In this document: piece after piece, positions 4,748-7,129 of the stretch
How positions within the stretch are numbered: position 1 is the first letter of the stretch
How the letters are laid out: each line of letters opens with the position of its first letter
Origin: Bacteroidota bacterium
GTDB taxonomy: Bacteria > Bacteroidota > Bacteroidia > Bacteroidales > UBA10428
Length of the DNA: 7,129 bases
Assembly: GCA_024640925.1 (NCBI GenBank)
Contig: JAHEEB010000201.1
Span: 1-7,129, forward strand
Direction: 5' to 3'
Position numbers and translations under genes: made by a program
Notes under the pieces: generated by a model
What the model saw: the letters and a program-made list of their open reading frames with translations, nothing else
The model's database searches: none
Told to the model about the DNA's origin: nothing

Positions 4748-7129
4748 TTATTCTTTGATTAATCTATAAGTATCTTCAATGTCTCCGTTTAAGGCAGATA
4801 CTTTTAATATGTAGAGTCCATTATTTAATCCCGATAAATCTAAGGATGAGGATGAAAAACCTTCAACAGGTTCAATAATCTGGTTATACACCTGTATGCC
4901 TTGTATCGAAAATACTTTAACGACAAAGGAGTATTTATTACTATTAAACAGCTCAAGATTTATTGTGGTAACAAATGGATTAGGATATGCCCCAAGAATG
5001 AGGGTTGGATTCTCAATCATACCATTTGAAGCAGTAATTTCCGATTTAAATCCGGAACATGTAACACCGGGTGAGCAAGCCATGGCTTTTACCGCACACC
5101 CGTAAGGACTCTCATATACAATTGAAAGTAAATTATAGTTTCGTTGTGTTATTGTTTCAAGATAATTGTCTCCAGGCAGAGCCTGGATTGTATCGACCTG
5201 GTTTGAACCAATAATTTTCCAGCTTACTTCAACAGTAAACGGATTAGGATTATTTATTCTCCAGTTACGAATTGAATCAGGGGCAATAGAACATTCAGCA
5301 TAAGGCATAAGCTTAATGATACCCACTCTTTTCAATAATTCATCAGCAGCTTTATCTGCCTGAATTAAGCCAAAACCTGTCTTCCAATCGTATCCTTTAT
5401 CGAACCATGAGGTAAATGGATCATCCATATCTGTTGCAGTATATGAGAGGATTTCGTTAATTTGTTTTTTGGATACTCTCCCTGCTGCCATTTGCTGTAG
5501 TTGAGCCGAAACCGCTGCTGCATGAGGAGCAGCTGCTGATGTACCGAAGAAATTTGGAAATTCATCCCCATCATTCAGCTGAAATCCAAAGAATGAAGTG
5601 TTTCCCCCGTCTGTAGCCGTGAATAAAGGATTCATCCTTATTTCGGGTTTTCTGAGTCTTCTGCCTTTGGTATCGAAAAGTATTGGGGTACCACCTGCCG
5701 ATGAATAGTAGTCGATCTCAGGAGGAGTAACACCAAATTCTGGCGTGTAAAACCATACAGAAGCTCCAACACCCACTCCAAACTTTGAATTTGAGTGTCC
5801 TCTTGTGGTTGGAGAATTTGTAATATATTCACTCGGAATGGCTGTGCCATAGTTTACATATTTTACCTGACTTGGATCCGGGTTTGGTCCGGGAGCATCG
5901 ACCCAGCGTCCGATAGCAAAATATGCTCTAAGCGTATCATCTCCTGAATAGTTTGCACCCAAAATTTCAAAAGCATCACCATCGATATTGTAGTTTGCCG
6001 ATTGCAATACGATATCTTCAGTACTTTCAGAAAGAGTGAGGAAGATATCCAAATCCGAAGCGGCACCAGGACAATCTTCGCAAACCGAAGCAAACGGGTC
6101 TGTCCATTGAAATGCACAGGTAAAATCATCTCCCGGAGTAAATACTATTTCCTGGAAAATATCAACTCCTGGACCCGGATCAAAATCATGCATGACATAA
6201 TTTCCTAGTTCATACCCATCATATGGATTTACAGCAAGAAATGTTCCTCCATTACGAAACGCAGAACTATAAGAATCTCTGTCATAATTGCCAGCAGAAG
6301 AATAATAAGCCACACCTTTATTCCTCGCTACTTCATCAACAGCCTGAGTGATAATTCCATCCTGAAAGAATGGTTCGTTAAGGTAAGATACATCATCCGT
6401 AATAATATTGCATCCGGAATCGGCTAAATTTAATATTCCCTGGGCAAAAGCTGCTGATCCCAAATAGGCAGTATTAAATGCAATTTGTGCTGCAGGAACA
6501 ATATCATGAATAATTTCGCACATAGCACGGCCTTCATCTGTTCCATCTTCAATATCTTCGATAACAAGCACATCGGACAAATAACCATTTGGATTATCAG
6601 CTCCTGGTAATTCTCCGGTCTTTACTCCATCGGCAGCACCAGCCAGGCTATTATATGAATCCGATAAAACTCCTATTTTGATACCTTTCCCATCTAATCC
6701 TCTTGTTGAGCGAATTACATTTGCTTTCAATGCAATATCGCCATTTGTAACGGCTGCACCTGAATTTAAAAATGGTTTATAGACAGGTTCGGCAAATACA
6801 AGGTTTTCTAAAGTTTCAAGTTTGGAAATAGCGCTAATAGGAAGAAAACCATTAATTTTTTTTCCAAAAACAACGGCATCTTTTAAACCCAGGGTTTCGA
6901 GTTCATTTAACAAGGTATTGGTATTTCCATTGGAAATAGCTTCAATTAAAGCCATGTTTTTATCAGGGACTTTTAGTGTTAAATCAACTTTTTGCAACGA
7001 TGGCGCAATAAATGTTAGGGCCTTAGTTTGACCTGTCATCATCAGATCATTCAGATCGTCCGAAACCTTACTGGGTATTTTCTGCCCATAAGTATCTGAC
7101 AACCCGATAAAAATTACTGGAACGATCAA
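4748..7129 (-). CDS. Secreted subtilase-fold (S8/S53-like) serine protease with T9SS type A sorting domain (5' partial)
   Basis: The frame enters at the right edge and runs 793 codons to the TAA at 4748-4750. The edge codon is TTG, but the first residues (IVPVIFIGLSDTYGQ) look like the end of a signal peptide, so the true start lies outside. A propeptide-like region (about 20-120) precedes the protease domain: GIKIGVLSDSYN (D157), TDEGRAMCEIIHD (E199), ITDDVSY (D245/D246), YYSSAGN (N281, oxyanion position) and FGTSAAAPHAAA (S531). E199 occupies the place of the catalytic His in HGTHVAG of ordinary subtilisins, as in Glu/Asp/Ser S53-type enzymes. A beta-rich insert (about 315-440, FQWTDPF and CEDCPGAASDLDIFL) lies between N281 and S531. 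A cysteine-containing beta region (605-700) leads to a type A sorting domain (about 708-793: AYPNPF, NNGLYILKV, YRLIKE), which directs export across the outer membrane by type IX secretion. It probably degrades extracellular protein; an inactive enzyme is the alternative. Confidence 0.93.
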   Translation of the reverse strand: MIVPVIFIGLSDTYGQKIPSKVSDDLNDLMMTGQTKALTFIAPSLQKVDLTLKVPDKNMALIEAISNGNTNTLLNELETLGLKDAVVFGKKINGFLPISAISKLETLENLVFAEPVYKPFLNSGAAVTNGDIALKANVIRSTRGLDGKGIKIGVLSDSYNSLAGAADGVKTGELPGADNPNGYLSDVLVIEDIEDGTDEGRAMCEIIHDIVPAAQIAFNTAYLGSAAFAQGILNLADSGCNIITDDVSYLNEPFFQDGIITQAVDEVARNKGVAYYSSAGNYDRDSYSSAFRNGGTFLAVNPYDGYELGNYVMHDFDPGPGVDIFQEIVFTPGDDFTCAFQWTDPFASVCEDCPGAASDLDIFLTLSESTEDIVLQSANYNIDGDAFEILGANYSGDDTLRAYFAIGRWVDAPGPNPDPSQVKYVNYGTAIPSEYITNSPTTRGHSNSKFGVGVGASVWFYTPEFGVTPPEIDYYSSAGGTPILFDTKGRRLRKPEIRMNPLFTATDGGNTSFFGFQLNDGDEFPNFFGTSAAAPHAAAVSAQLQQMAAGRVSKKQINEILSYTATDMDDPFTSWFDKGYDWKTGFGLIQADKAADELLKRVGIIKLMPYAECSIAPDSIRNWRINNPNPFTVEVSWKIIGSNQVDTIQALPGDNYLETITQRNYNLLSIVYESPYGCAVKAMACSPGVTCSGFKSEITASNGMIENPTLILGAYPNPFVTTINLELFNSNKYSFVVKVFSIQGIQVYNQIIEPVEGFSSSSLDLSGLNNGLYILKVSALNGDIEDTYRLIKE

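Noticed and set aside
5365..6129. Short minus-strand frames inside the protease gene
   Set aside because: They are alternative frames of the protease coding sequence, which has an unbroken, motif-rich frame through the same bases.
6530..6545. Canonical HGT catalytic motif for the protease
   Set aside because: No HGTHVA-type motif exists in the frame; the corresponding segment reads DEGRAM, so the standard S8 Asp/His/Ser description was not used.
7127..7129. TTG at the right edge as the protease start codon
   Set aside because: The following residues look like the middle and end of a signal peptide with no basic N-terminal part, so the real start should be further upstream, outside the window.

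Overview
This is an AT-rich window from what is very probably a member of the Bacteroidota. The clearest evidence is the type A (Por secretion) C-terminal sorting domain of a type IX secretion substrate on the protease at the right end. Supporting signs are a Bacteroidota-type -7 element (TAnnTTTG), the lack of Shine-Dalgarno sequences before the start codons, and lipoprotein and signal-peptide genes of the usual style for that phylum. I cannot place it more finely. A stand-alone 4-hydroxybutyrate/butyryl-CoA:acetate-type CoA-transferase beside a cobalamin radical SAM protein would suit a fermentative, possibly anaerobic lineage.

All five genes read leftward (minus strand). From the right edge: (1) 4748-7129, a large secreted subtilase-fold protease that lacks only its extreme N-terminus. 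The canonical catalytic His position appears to be occupied by Glu, as in S53-like enzymes. (2) 4583-4732, an inverted-repeat intergenic element that probably acts as a terminator and may carry the next promoter. (3) 4363-4560 and 3704-4342, a two-gene unit encoding a tiny lipoprotein and a highly charged secreted coiled-coil protein, closed by a strong intrinsic terminator at 3585-3624. (4) 2060-3361, a monocistronic CoA-transferase with its own candidate promoter and terminator. (5) 1317-2001, a long AT-rich non-coding stretch holding three TGTAAC repeats at exact 20-bp spacing and a 10-bp inverted repeat. (6) 1-1316, the N-terminal 438 codons of a cobalamin-binding radical SAM protein. It has an unusually long N-terminal region and is cut by the window edge in the middle of its CxxxCxxC cluster motif.

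The genes do not form one obvious pathway. Terminators and large gaps separate four transcription units: protease, lipoprotein plus coiled-coil protein, CoA-transferase, and radical SAM protein. The likeliest places for undescribed biology are the radical SAM protein with its N-terminal region, the Glu-substituted protease, the small lipoprotein/coiled-coil pair, and the phased repeats in the 1317-2001 gap. I do not see a complete novel system within the window.
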